DNA of 64,000 bases from CAZGSD01 sp964528305 (GTDB lineage Bacteria > Patescibacteriota > Gracilibacteria > UBA1369): NCBI GenBank assembly GCA_964528305.1, contig CAZGSD010000002.1, positions 124,001 through 188,000 of the forward strand, given 5' to 3'. Made by a program: the position numbers and the translations under genes. The notes beneath the pieces were generated by a model. The model saw only the letters and a list, made by a program, of their open reading frames with translations. It did no database searches and had not been told where the DNA came from. Positions 6,766 to 15,221 of this stretch are shown here, in pieces (the stretch's first letter is position 1; each line of letters begins with the position of its first letter).

Positions 6766-9131
6766 TGTTTTTCAGAAATAGCGGCATCTTGGGGATTAAC
6801 GCACGCAATCTCCTTTATATCCGCCCCTACAATCAGGAAAAAAGTGTTGAATTTGCGGATGATAAGCTTAAAACCAAAGCATTTTTATCTGCTCGCGGCA
6901 TTCCCGTACCAAAACTTTTATCCGTTATCGGCAGTAAAGCTGAATTGGATAAATTTAATTTTCAAAAACTACATGCCGAATTTGTCCTAAAACCCAATCT
7001 GGGATATGGGGGGCAGGGGATTATACCAATTCTCAAAAAACATCATGGAGAATTCCTTGGCACTAAAGGGCAAATCTATAACAAAAACTATCTAATCGAA
7101 CACATTCGCAACATACTCAGTGGCACTTTTGCAATTAATGAACAACAAGACAAAGCCTTTTTTGAAAAACTAATCACCACCGATGATATTTTAGGTAAAT
7201 TTGCTTTTAACGGTCTACCAGACATACGTATCATTCTCTATAATCTCGTGCCAGTCATGGCTATGCTTCGCCTACCAACCGAAGAGTCCGATGGCAAAGC
7301 TAATCTACACCAAGGCGCTATTGGAGCTGGAATAGATCTCGCCAAAGGAGAGGTCACCCATCTACTACATAAAAACAGTATTATCAAAGAAATTCCTGGT
7401 CGCGGACCAATCAAAGGGTTAAAAATACCCTTCTGGGATGATATTTTACGCATAGCCGGCAAATCTCAATTAGCCTCCAATCTTGGCTATATGGGAGCGG
7501 ATATCGCTATAGACAAACACCACGGTCCAGTTCTACTGGAAATAAATGCCAGAGCAGGAATTAGCATACAAATGGCCAATCTAAGTCCTCTCCGCAAAAG
7601 ACTGGAAAAATTAGATGGAATGCAAATCACTAGTGTAGAAAAAGGCATTCGTCTGGCCAAAGACCTCTTCGGCTATTCCATAGAAAAAAACATTAAATCT
7701 ATTTCCGGTAAAAAAGTAATTGGTATTTACGAACATATTGATTTTTATCACGATAATCAAACAGTTAGCGCTCTAGCATTTATCAATAGTTCACGCAAAA
7801 AAAGCGCCGTTAGTCCAGATATAGCCAAACAACTGGGATTAATAAAATCAAAAAAACAAAAAGATTTGGAAAAAATAAATCTACGATTGAAATTCAAACT
7901 TGGAGGAAAAAAACTCACATCCATTTTCAAAATCGACAAAACCATAAAGAAAAAATATCAAGTAATTATCGGCAGTCGTGATTTAAGCGGATCTTTTTTA
8001 TTGGATTCATCCATCAACAACATCCTTGGCGAAAAATCCAAAGGGCCTGTTAAACACATTTTCATCAGTAATTACAATCCCATCGAAACTGATCGCCAAA
8101 TCTGTAAAATTAACAATCAATTAAAACTCTTAAGTTATTTCCGCCCATTAAATTTTCATGAAGAAGCAAATAAATTTCGCCAAAACAAAAATTACAACCC
8201 TCAATTCATCTACAAAGACTACGATCAGGAAACATCCAATCTCAAAAAAACTCTACAAAAAATCAAATATGACGATAGCGACCTGGGCATACTCTTTCAC
8301 AAAAAAATCTCCGAACTAGATAATTATCTCAATCTAATCAAAAGCAGGGGACAGAGGGAGTTTACCGAACTTTCCAAAGAGATTTTTGGATTTCCCTCAA
8401 AACAAGACTTATTGGAATTATCAGAAAGAATAGATCCAGAAAAAGCAGCCGGCAAACTCAAACAATACACCTCGCTGGAATTGAAACAGATTTTCGAACA
8501 TATACTACATGACTATGGACTACACGAATGGCGTGTACTGCTCAAAGAAAGCATGCTCAGCAAATGTATCGTCAATCGAAATCGAACCATTATGATCAAA
8601 AAAGACTCGCTATTCAATGAACAACGAGTCCGTGATTTAATCATTCACGAAATAGAAACACATCTCTTCACCACCGAAAACGGCAGTAAACAAAAGTATC
8701 GTCTTTTCCATGTTGGTTTCGCTAATTATTTGGAAACACAGGAAGGTTTAGCCATACACAACGTTCTATCCAGAGGAAGTCTTTACAGCGAAGATGGTCA
8801 TAAAGAAATTCTAACCGAAGCAATCTACCTGGCTGATCAGCTCTCACTAAGCGATCTCTATCAGGAGATAAAACAAAAAGGGTTAAACGAAAAAAGTGCC
8901 ATGGATATCTGCTTTAGAGTTAAAAGAGGTCTGTCAGACACATCACAAGGTGGAGTTTTTAGCAAAGATTATTGTTATTTCAGCGGCAGGAAAAAAATCA
9001 AGAAATTCCTAGATAATGGAGGGGATTTACGAGACTTGTATTTTGGTAAATACAGTGTCGACGACCTCCAGCTAATCAAAAACATCTCTTCATTCCAAAC
9101 ACCGCCCCTATTACCAAAATGGCTAATCTGA
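6765..9131 (+). CDS. ATP-grasp ligase / RimB-like / QEGLA peptidase fusion
   Basis: Three parts in 788 residues. Residues 1-300 are an ATP-grasp of the alpha-L-glutamate-ligase-like kind: KPNLGYGGQG (about 76-85), PDIRII, LHQGAIGAGID and the metal-binding LEINARAG near 260. Residues 316-425 resemble the RimB/retropepsin-like Zn-protease family (SALAF, LKFKLGGKK, QVIIGSRDLSGSFLLD), but the catalytic DTGA is replaced by HDNQT. Residues 480-788 belong to the DUF1704/QEGLA family related to MATCAP tyrosine carboxypeptidases, with HEIETH at 628-633 and ETQEGLA at 657-663. It likely ligates an amino acid to a carboxyl terminus or small molecule and can also trim it. The gene is cotranscribed with the 7TM protein. 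I know of no described protein with this exact fusion. Confidence 0.75.
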   Translation: MFFRNSGILGINARNLLYIRPYNQEKSVEFADDKLKTKAFLSARGIPVPKLLSVIGSKAELDKFNFQKLHAEFVLKPNLGYGGQGIIPILKKHHGEFLGTKGQIYNKNYLIEHIRNILSGTFAINEQQDKAFFEKLITTDDILGKFAFNGLPDIRIILYNLVPVMAMLRLPTEESDGKANLHQGAIGAGIDLAKGEVTHLLHKNSIIKEIPGRGPIKGLKIPFWDDILRIAGKSQLASNLGYMGADIAIDKHHGPVLLEINARAGISIQMANLSPLRKRLEKLDGMQITSVEKGIRLAKDLFGYSIEKNIKSISGKKVIGIYEHIDFYHDNQTVSALAFINSSRKKSAVSPDIAKQLGLIKSKKQKDLEKINLRLKFKLGGKKLTSIFKIDKTIKKKYQVIIGSRDLSGSFLLDSSINNILGEKSKGPVKHIFISNYNPIETDRQICKINNQLKLLSYFRPLNFHEEANKFRQNKNYNPQFIYKDYDQETSNLKKTLQKIKYDDSDLGILFHKKISELDNYLNLIKSRGQREFTELSKEIFGFPSKQDLLELSERIDPEKAAGKLKQYTSLELKQIFEHILHDYGLHEWRVLLKESMLSKCIVNRNRTIMIKKDSLFNEQRVRDLIIHEIETHLFTTENGSKQKYRLFHVGFANYLETQEGLAIHNVLSRGSLYSEDGHKEILTEAIYLADQLSLSDLYQEIKQKGLNEKSAMDICFRVKRGLSDTSQGGVFSKDYCYFSGRKKIKKFLDNGGDLRDLYFGKYSVDDLQLIKNISSFQTPPLLPKWLI

Positions 9132-9145
9132 ACCCCAACTTGACA

Positions 9146-10162
9146 TCATAAAAGCAACATTCCATCACCAAAAGAAAAAAATCGCCTATTTCGTAATATA
9201 GCCAGGCGATATAACTGTAAGACTTTATTTTTTCCAATCCAAGCCGCCACCAGCAATAACAACGTACTTTTCGGCAAATGAAAATTAGTAATCAAACCAG
9301 AAATAACCCTCCACCGATAACCTGGCTCAATCATAATCGAAGTCCGATAATCTCCAGCTACAAATAAGCCAAAACGTCCATAATTATCTTCCAACACCCT
9401 CACCGCTGTAGTTCCCACCGCTATAATACGCCGCCGCTGTTTAATATATTTATTCAAACGTATAGCAGTATCACTAGCGATATTATAAGCTTCTTCATGC
9501 ATATGATGATATCGAGTATCACTAGCTTTAACCGGTAAAAAAGTCCCCAATCCTACCTCCAACGTCACAAATTCCAACACTACACCTTTTGCTCTTAAAC
9601 GCCCCAATAATTCGGGAGTAAAGTGTAAACCAGCAGTCGGTGCCGCCACACTTTTCCCATCATGACGAGCATAAACAGTATTATAATCGGCATCCTGAGA
9701 CTGCCCTGCGTCTATATATGGCGGCACCGGCATAGCCCCATAACTATATAGATACTCCATCAGCCCAGTCTGCGAGAGATCACAACTCAAATAGCGAAAG
9801 CCCTCATCATCAATTTTTTCAATCTTAAAATCCACTCCATGCACCTTAACCGTCTGCCCCAGTTGAAAAAACTTCCCAGGACGAACCATCACTTTCCAAT
9901 AATCACCTGCCAATTCCAAGAAAAAAATCTGCATTTGACGACCATTCTGTTCAAACAGTAAACGAGCCGGCATCACTCTAGAATCATTAAACACTAAAAC
10001 ATCACCCGGCCCCAAATATCGAGGCAAATCAAAAAAATGGCCATCATCTATCACCTTACCATCACGTGCCACTACCAACATACGAGCATGATCACGTGGA
10101 ACAATCGGCTTTTGCGCTATAAGCTTTTTAGGCAAATCAAAGTCAAAATCAGCAATACGCAT
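9146..10162 (-). CDS. queA: S-adenosylmethionine:tRNA ribosyltransferase-isomerase
   Basis: Transfers and isomerises the ribosyl part of SAM onto 7-aminomethyl-7-deazaguanine at tRNA position 34, making epoxyqueuosine. At 338 residues it has the family length. Conserved blocks are visible: FNDSRVMPARL, the YARHDG and PTAGLHFT stretch, LEVGLGTF.PV, GTTAVRVLE and the ITNFHLPKSTL block near the end. No other queuosine gene is in the window. A perfect TATAAT lies at 10174-10179 only 12 bases before the ATG, so the message could be nearly leaderless. The gene converges with the ATP-grasp fusion gene, 14 bases apart. Confidence 0.94.
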   Translation of the reverse strand: MRIADFDFDLPKKLIAQKPIVPRDHARMLVVARDGKVIDDGHFFDLPRYLGPGDVLVFNDSRVMPARLLFEQNGRQMQIFFLELAGDYWKVMVRPGKFFQLGQTVKVHGVDFKIEKIDDEGFRYLSCDLSQTGLMEYLYSYGAMPVPPYIDAGQSQDADYNTVYARHDGKSVAAPTAGLHFTPELLGRLRAKGVVLEFVTLEVGLGTFLPVKASDTRYHHMHEEAYNIASDTAIRLNKYIKQRRRIIAVGTTAVRVLEDNYGRFGLFVAGDYRTSIMIEPGYRWRVISGLITNFHLPKSTLLLLVAAWIGKNKVLQLYRLAILRNRRFFSFGDGMLLL

Positions 10163-10210
10163 AATAAAGAAACATTATACCCGCCAATTCTGCCCTAAAA
10201 TAGCCAAAAA

Positions 10211-11374
10211 TCAATTTGTTTTTGCCGGTTCAGCACTCCACCGCTCTTGCTTATGATCAATCACAGCCTGACTTTCCACACCGTCCTCTAAACGCTTAAT
10301 AACAACAAGTGTAACATCGTCCTCCTGTACATGCTCCTCTACAAATCTGGAAAAATCACGAGCAATATTTCTACTAATATCCTGAGCCCCCCCTTGAGAA
10401 CCATAAAGAGATACTAATTGTTTCAACCTTTCCAATCCAAACATTTCCCCCTTCATATTCCTAGCTTCTGTAATACCATCGGTATAAAGCACCATCACGT
10501 CACCAACAGCCATTTCAACTTCCTGTTCTTTCACTATTTTACTATTATCAGCCACCATTCCCAAGGCTATGCCACCGCTAGCAGTAGCAGTAACTTCACC
10601 ACTAGCAGCCTTATAAAGAACTAAGTGTTCATGTCCACACCCAACATAAGTCATTTTTCGAATTTCCGCGTCCCATTTAAGCATCAACATGGTCATAAAC
10701 ATCGTAGCACGTATGCGCTTTTTTAAACGCCTATTAGTATTCACCACAATTTCCTTTGCAGTTGTGTATATTTCCGCATAAGCATTAATCAAAGTATTTA
10801 CCATAGTCATCACTATCGCTGCTGGCACGCCATGACCAGTCACATCACCCACGTAAAAATAAGTAGATTTACCCACCTGTATAAAATCCAAATTATCTCC
10901 TCCTAATTCCTCAGCAGAACGATTTTTAACAGCTATGTCAAAACCAGTAATAGTCGGCGCCTGCACCGGCATTAACTCTTTTTGTAATTGTCCAGCCGTC
11001 CTCAGTTCTCCAGACACTCTACGACTTTCAGACAATTCATCAGTTACTTTTTCCAAACTAGCGGTAATTTCATTGAAAAAATGCGCAAAAATACCGATTT
11101 CATCAGTACGTTCAGTATATATTTTCTTATATTTCCGCCCCGTCAAAATAGCCTTTACCTGATCTAAAACGGCTCTTAGAGGAACAACCATATCCACATA
11201 ATAAACCAAGACCGCCAAGAGCAAACAAAAGACCATCAATATCATTACCTCCACCCAATTAAATACAGCTTTTCCTAACAAATAAGATATTCCTCCAACT
11301 ATCACCGATATAGCCGCCATCAGCAGCAAGAAATGTACATAAATTTTCTTTTTTAAATAAGCCTTACTCAGCAT
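10211..11374 (-). CDS. membrane SpoIIE/RsbU-type serine phosphatase
   Basis: PP2C-family phosphatase expected to dephosphorylate a STAS anti-anti-sigma protein. Two N-terminal membrane segments (about residues 13-31 and 38-60) are followed by a HAMP-like linker and helix (about 60-125), then the SpoIIE catalytic domain (about 150-370). The metal-binding aspartates are present in GGDNLDF, GDVTGHGVPAA, YTDGITEARN and EDDVTLVV, so it should be active. It overlaps the end of the STAS gene by 11 bases and forms an operon with it. The short extracytoplasmic loop leaves little room for a sensor domain, so the signal may come through the membrane segments or partners. Confidence 0.88.
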   Translation of the reverse strand: MLSKAYLKKKIYVHFLLLMAAISVIVGGISYLLGKAVFNWVEVMILMVFCLLLAVLVYYVDMVVPLRAVLDQVKAILTGRKYKKIYTERTDEIGIFAHFFNEITASLEKVTDELSESRRVSGELRTAGQLQKELMPVQAPTITGFDIAVKNRSAEELGGDNLDFIQVGKSTYFYVGDVTGHGVPAAIVMTMVNTLINAYAEIYTTAKEIVVNTNRRLKKRIRATMFMTMLMLKWDAEIRKMTYVGCGHEHLVLYKAASGEVTATASGGIALGMVADNSKIVKEQEVEMAVGDVMVLYTDGITEARNMKGEMFGLERLKQLVSLYGSQGGAQDISRNIARDFSRFVEEHVQEDDVTLVVIKRLEDGVESQAVIDHKQERWSAEPAKTN

Positions 11375-11732
11375 AGTCTATACTGGTTAAACACTCAGAA
11401 AGCCCATCATAATGATGCACAGTTTCCAAAATACCAACCACTCGAAGCACATCCAAAACCTGTTTAACCGCCCCAACCAAAACTAGATTAGCATTACGGG
11501 TTTTTAAAGTCTCGTTGATCTCTAAAAGCAATCCAATCCCTTCGCTATTAATAAATTCTAATTTCGAAAAATCCAAAATCAAAAATTTCCCATGGAAATC
11601 GCTTACCAATCGGGAAATTTCATTTCTATGAAGTTTCAATCCAAAGGAATCCAAAGCCCCAACAAAAGAAATCAAACAAACCTTCGGTTTAAAATTTGAG
11701 TCAACCTGTAACGATAAATGTTCCTGTGACAT
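11364..11732 (-). CDS. STAS-domain anti-sigma factor antagonist
   Basis: A 122-residue single-domain STAS protein of the SpoIIAA/RsbV kind. The hydrophobic strand FLILDFSKLEFINSEGIGLL includes the serine that is phosphorylated in this family (N-S-E-G-I-G). Typical partner-switching proteins bind a kinase/anti-sigma factor when unphosphorylated. It is first in an operon with the SpoIIE-like phosphatase, whose start overlaps its end. A second STAS gene and an RsbW-like kinase lie across rpsB-tsf at 14213-15215. Which STAS pairs with which kinase is not visible from sequence. Confidence 0.88.
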   Translation of the reverse strand: MSQEHLSLQVDSNFKPKVCLISFVGALDSFGLKLHRNEISRLVSDFHGKFLILDFSKLEFINSEGIGLLLEINETLKTRNANLVLVGAVKQVLDVLRVVGILETVHHYDGLSECLTSIDYAE

Positions 11733-11761
11733 GTAATTAATAAGGATGAATAAATCCTGTT

Positions 11762-11770
11762 ATTATATCA
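11762..11770 (-). promoter_or_regulatory. extended -10 promoter of the STAS-SpoIIE operon
   Basis: On the minus strand TGATATAAT gives a perfect -10 (11762-11767) with the TGn extension. It lies between the tsf stop and the STAS start, about 30 bases before the ATG. No good -35 is seen at 16-18 bases, which is usual for extended -10 promoters. It would let the STAS-phosphatase operon be expressed apart from rpsB-tsf. Confidence 0.5.
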
Positions 11771-11780
11771 CAAAAAGCCA

Positions 11781-12368
11781 TTACACATCAAACCGGACAA
11801 AACGTACCACTTTGATGTTTTCTCCCAATTTAACAATAGATTCCCTCACCAAAGCTTCAATTGTCTTATCTCCATCTTTGATAAAAGCCTGTTTCATCAA
11901 GGAAAACTCCTCTCTGGCTTTTTTCTCTTTATTCTCCAAAATCATGGCTATTTTATCCTCCGGTTTTCCCTCACTTTTCAACTGTTCAATCCAAATAGAC
12001 TTTTCTCTAGCAATAAACTCATCACTAATATCTTCCGGATTCAATGCTTTTGGATTGGCAGCCACCACTTGCATGGCAATATCATTAGCCAATTCAATAA
12101 ACTGCTCATTTTTAGCGACAAAATCAGTTTCACAAGCCAAATGAACCAAGGCTCCAACCTTACGATTACTATGCACATAAGCATGAACCACACCCTGTCC
12201 AGTAGTACGATCAGATTTTTCCGCAGCCTTAGCTTCGCCCTTTTTACGTAAAGCATCAACAGCTTTTTCAAAATCGCCATTATGTTCCTCCAAAGCCTTC
12301 TTACAAGCCATCATTGAGGCTCCAGTAGCTTCGCGTAAATTTTTCACATCATCAAGAGATACAGTCAT
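11781..12368 (-). CDS. tsf: elongation factor Ts
   Basis: Nucleotide exchange factor for EF-Tu. The start is set at 12368 (MTVSLDDVKNLREATG), where the conserved UBA-like domain begins. The open frame continues upstream in a low-quality leucine-rich read-through that I discount. The signature REATGASMMACKKALEE is followed by the core, with CETDFVAKNEQF at about 82-93. At 195 residues this is the short form found in many bacteria and plastids, with a single core repeat and no coiled-coil insertion. It lies downstream of rpsB, separated by a membrane-protein gene. Confidence 0.95.
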   Translation of the reverse strand: MTVSLDDVKNLREATGASMMACKKALEEHNGDFEKAVDALRKKGEAKAAEKSDRTTGQGVVHAYVHSNRKVGALVHLACETDFVAKNEQFIELANDIAMQVVAANPKALNPEDISDEFIAREKSIWIEQLKSEGKPEDKIAMILENKEKKAREEFSLMKQAFIKDGDKTIEALVRESIVKLGENIKVVRFVRFDV

Positions 12369-12402
12369 GCTTTTATAATTTATTGAATATTTATAATAAA
12401 AC

Positions 12403-13281
12403 TTATTTAGATGGATTCTGCATACCAGCATCAGTAGAAGACGCAGAATTAACTGGTGCCCCCTGAACAGGAGCCGTTGTAGTAGCAGCATTTCCAGCAG
12501 ATGATGCGGCTTGAGCAGGAGGCACAGCAGCCGCAACTGGAGCGGTATTTTCTGCCTTCTCCTTCTGCAAAGTATCCTGTCGCACATCATAATCATTTTT
12601 CGCTACACCAACCTGACCGGTAATATTTTCTTTGGACGTTTTAGCCATCCACTCAATTGGAATTAAATCAGCCACAGGCCCCAATACTGGCATTTTCCAC
12701 CAAAAACCATAAGCAGCCAAATACATGGAGTAAGCTCCTGCAACCAAACAAAACATTGGCACCAAACCAATCAACAAAGCCAAAAACTCTCCTAATGGTC
12801 CTAAAACAGAAGCAATCACAGCAAACATTCCAACAAAGAAAAACAACAATGACAACAATAATCCTTGTTTAGCATGCAACCTAACATAAGCGCTATCAGG
12901 CTTGATAATAATCGACAACAAAGCCACAAAAGGCAAGTAAGCTAAAGCCGCATAAATCTTGTCTTCCTTATTTACAGGTGGCTGATTACCTTTTTCCGGA
13001 TTGATTATTTGAGACAGAAGACTACCAGCCTTCACAACTCCCGCCTGTCCCAGATTCTGAACCTGCTCTACACCAGCTTTCCCTAGATTAGTCACCTGTG
13101 ATTTTGCCTCACCACCGAGATCCTGTAACTTATTTTGAGCTGTTTGAGCTAAATTTTGGGCCTCCTGTTTGACAGTATCTTGCAAACCTGCCGCAGAAGC
13201 TCCAGGCTGCTGACTGGAAACCCCAGAAGCCTCACCAGCAGAGGGTGTAGCACCAGACTGATTATCCATTGTATTTTGCAT
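12403..13281 (-). CDS. DUF4870-like membrane protein between rpsB and tsf
   Basis: A 292-residue protein in three parts: an N-terminal Gln/Ala/Gly-rich segment with a repeated pattern (LGKAGVEQVQNLGQAG), a central module of three to four membrane segments beginning EDKIYAALAYLPFVALLS and containing RLHAKQGLLL, and a C-terminal Ala/Pro-rich tail. The central part resembles DUF4870/TM2-neighbour proteins by the KIYAALAYLPF...RLHAKQ pattern. The function is unknown. Two close methionines (residues 1 and 5) are possible starts. It interrupts the otherwise near-universal rpsB-tsf pair in the same transcriptional direction. Confidence 0.65.
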   Translation of the reverse strand: MQNTMDNQSGATPSAGEASGVSSQQPGASAAGLQDTVKQEAQNLAQTAQNKLQDLGGEAKSQVTNLGKAGVEQVQNLGQAGVVKAGSLLSQIINPEKGNQPPVNKEDKIYAALAYLPFVALLSIIIKPDSAYVRLHAKQGLLLSLLFFFVGMFAVIASVLGPLGEFLALLIGLVPMFCLVAGAYSMYLAAYGFWWKMPVLGPVADLIPIEWMAKTSKENITGQVGVAKNDYDVRQDTLQKEKAENTAPVAAAVPPAQAASSAGNAATTTAPVQGAPVNSASSTDAGMQNPSK

Positions 13282-13305
13282 GTCTATTGCTGTTATAAAG
13301 TTGTT

Positions 13306-13998
13306 TTATTTTTTATCTCCCTTTTTCCCTTCTACTAAAGACTTTTGCACACGGGAAACTACATAAGTCAAAGCAGACAAAGCGTCATCATTAGCCGGGA
13401 TAACATAATCAACCCCATCCGGATCCGCATTTGAATCAGTGATAGCCACCACTTTAATATTCATTTTATTGGCTTCCTTGACCACAATCTTATCTCTCAC
13501 TACATCGGCCACGAAAACCACCGCAGGCAATCTATCCATCTCTCTCACCCCACCGAAAGCATCCTGTAGCTTAACTAGTTCTTTTTTAATACGAGCTATC
13601 TCTTTTTTAGTATATTTCTCCAGCTCACCACTTTTCTCTTGTGCCAGCAAGTCATTAAAATACTTAATGCGCTTTTTGATAGTAGAAAAATTAGTCAAAA
13701 GTCCAGGCATCCATTTATTCACAACATATGGCATACCAGTCGCCTTAGCAGCATCCATAATCAAACGAGCCGCTTGTGGTTTGGTACTAGCCAACATGAC
13801 AGTTTTCCCACTAGCCGAAGCCTGTTTGAGAAACTCCATAGCCTCATCCAAGTAAGCAGCGGTCTTATCCAAATCAAAAATATGAATACCGCTTTTGGAT
13901 CCATATAGAAAAGGTTTCATCTTTGGATTCCACCTTTGAGTTTGATGGCCAAAATGCATGGCCGCATCCATCATTTCCTTTACCGTTGTTTTTGACAT
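13306..13998 (-). CDS. rpsB: 30S ribosomal protein S2
   Basis: Primary-binding protein of the small-subunit body. 230 residues with the standard S2 pattern: MDAAMHFGHQTQRWNPKM near the start, IHIFDLDKT, GMPYVVNKWMPGLLTNF, and the C-terminal VAITDSNADPDGVDYVIPANDDA. An AAAGGA purine stretch lies a few bases before the ATG, one of the clearer ribosome-binding sites in this SD-poor region. It heads the operon rpsB-DUF4870-tsf. A perfect TATAAT on the minus strand at 14108-14113 may be its promoter, leaving a leader of about 100 bases; no matching -35 is obvious. Confidence 0.96.
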   Translation of the reverse strand: MSKTTVKEMMDAAMHFGHQTQRWNPKMKPFLYGSKSGIHIFDLDKTAAYLDEAMEFLKQASASGKTVMLASTKPQAARLIMDAAKATGMPYVVNKWMPGLLTNFSTIKKRIKYFNDLLAQEKSGELEKYTKKEIARIKKELVKLQDAFGGVREMDRLPAVVFVADVVRDKIVVKEANKMNIKVVAITDSNADPDGVDYVIPANDDALSALTYVVSRVQKSLVEGKKGDKK

Positions 13999-14156
13999 AT
14001 ATCCTTTTGGTTAATTTATCCCTTCTTCTTGCGCATTGCCTATGACGCACCGCCACAGGAGGATTTCGCAATCCGGAGATAAACTTGAAATAAAACAAGA
14101 CGAATCTATTATATTTGAACGGTAAAAGCAAGCCTTTCCAATGACTTTCAGAGGTT

Positions 14157-14185
14157 TTGACAAAAATCCCATAAACTGATATGAT
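14157..14185 (+). promoter_or_regulatory. near-consensus promoter of the RsbW-STAS-PrsW operon
   Basis: A perfect -35 TTGACA (14157-14162), a 17-base spacer and TATGAT (14180-14185, 5 of 6). The start codon at 14213 is about 20 bases past the predicted transcription start. This is one of the strongest promoter matches in the window and marks the three downstream genes as one unit, divergent from rpsB. Confidence 0.7.
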
Positions 14186-14212
14186 AATAAGACACCAAAG
14201 AGCTCAAAGCCA

Positions 14213-14779
14213 ATGGAAAACACAGCAACAAATAATAACAACGAAAACACTCAAGCGGCAAGCCAAACTAAGCCGCTACCAGTGGTAATCACTATCAGTA
14301 TGCCTACTCAGACTTATTTTGTCTCTGGCATACGGGATTTCACCTTGAATTTGATCAAAAACATGACCAGTTTCAGTGAACAATGGGCTTTCCGATTTCA
14401 ATCAATAGTCGATGAACTATGCAATAACGCCATAGAACACGGCTCCCGCACCGGAGAAACCATTAAAATTATTTTCGAAAGCCAGTCACAAGAATACATT
14501 CAAATCACCGTCGAAGACTCCGGTACAGCAGCCAAACACCTCAAAGCAGCTGAAATCACTAAACTAGTTAATGAAAGAAAATCACAAACCGTCTTAAATG
14601 GACTCATTCGCGGCAGGGGATTACCCAAGATTGTTGCTGAATGGACAGATGAAATGGAATTTTCTGACCTGGCCAATGGTGGCATCAAAGCCAGAGTACG
14701 CAAATATCTCAAAGACCCCGCTTTACAAGAAACATCTCCATCCAGTCTTGAAAGTCCCAGCCATATCGTGCTTAATTAA
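14213..14779 (+). CDS. RsbW/SpoIIAB-like ATP-binding anti-sigma kinase
   Basis: GHKL-fold serine kinase of 188 residues. After a Asn/Gln/Thr-rich N-terminus (about 25 residues) comes the HATPase domain. The N-box is VDELCNNAIEHGS (about 68-80), followed by ITVEDSGT (G1-like) and IRGRGLPKIVAEW (G2). The last about 25 residues are a Ser/Pro-rich tail. This family phosphorylates STAS antagonists and sequesters a sigma factor or another target. A STAS gene follows 25 bases downstream and a PrsW-like protease after that. No sigma factor gene is present in the window. Confidence 0.85.
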   Translation: MENTATNNNNENTQAASQTKPLPVVITISMPTQTYFVSGIRDFTLNLIKNMTSFSEQWAFRFQSIVDELCNNAIEHGSRTGETIKIIFESQSQEYIQITVEDSGTAAKHLKAAEITKLVNERKSQTVLNGLIRGRGLPKIVAEWTDEMEFSDLANGGIKARVRKYLKDPALQETSPSSLESPSHIVLN

Positions 14780-14804
14780 AACAAATAACATTTTTAAAAA
14801 AGAC

Positions 14805-15215
14805 ATGACAGAAATCAATATCAACATCGAAGACATCCCAGTAACAACAGCGGGTAAAACCGTCAAACTGGTAACATTCAAAGGTCAACTCGACGAAACC
14901 AATGTCGATGAAAAAGCTAAAACTATTTATAGCCTCATCGAGCAAACCCCACATAACCTCAACCTGCTACTTGATTTTGAGCAACTGGAATACATGAACA
15001 GTAAATCAATTGGCTATTTGACGGACTGGTACAGTAAAATCTCCGAAGGTGGAGGCAAAGTCGTTATAGCCAAAGCCAGACCAAATATTTTAGATATATT
15101 AGAAGTAGTGGGACTAACCCAGTTGATCACATCTTTCCCCACAACTGATGAAGCAAAACTGGCCCTAGTAGATGCTCCAGCAGCAGGCAGCACCACAGCT
15201 TCGCCAGCCAAATAG
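14805..15215 (+). CDS. STAS-domain protein, second copy
   Basis: Start set at 14805 (MTEININ), after the RsbW-like gene. The open frame upstream is only the shadow of that gene in another register. At 136 residues it is a single STAS domain with LLLDFEQLEYMNSKSIGYLT around the expected phosphorylation serine, then an Ala/Ser/Thr-rich tail. Partner to the adjacent kinase is the simplest reading. The prsW-like gene begins 6 bases after its stop, so cotranslation is likely. Confidence 0.85.
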   Translation: MTEININIEDIPVTTAGKTVKLVTFKGQLDETNVDEKAKTIYSLIEQTPHNLNLLLDFEQLEYMNSKSIGYLTDWYSKISEGGGKVVIAKARPNILDILEVVGLTQLITSFPTTDEAKLALVDAPAAGSTTASPAK

Positions 15216-15221
15216 CTTCAT

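Noticed and set aside
11781..12596. Longer EF-Ts frame starting at 12596
   Set aside because: The extra 76 residues are Leu/Arg-rich low-quality read-through overlapping the upstream membrane-protein gene; EF-Ts normally starts at the conserved UBA domain.
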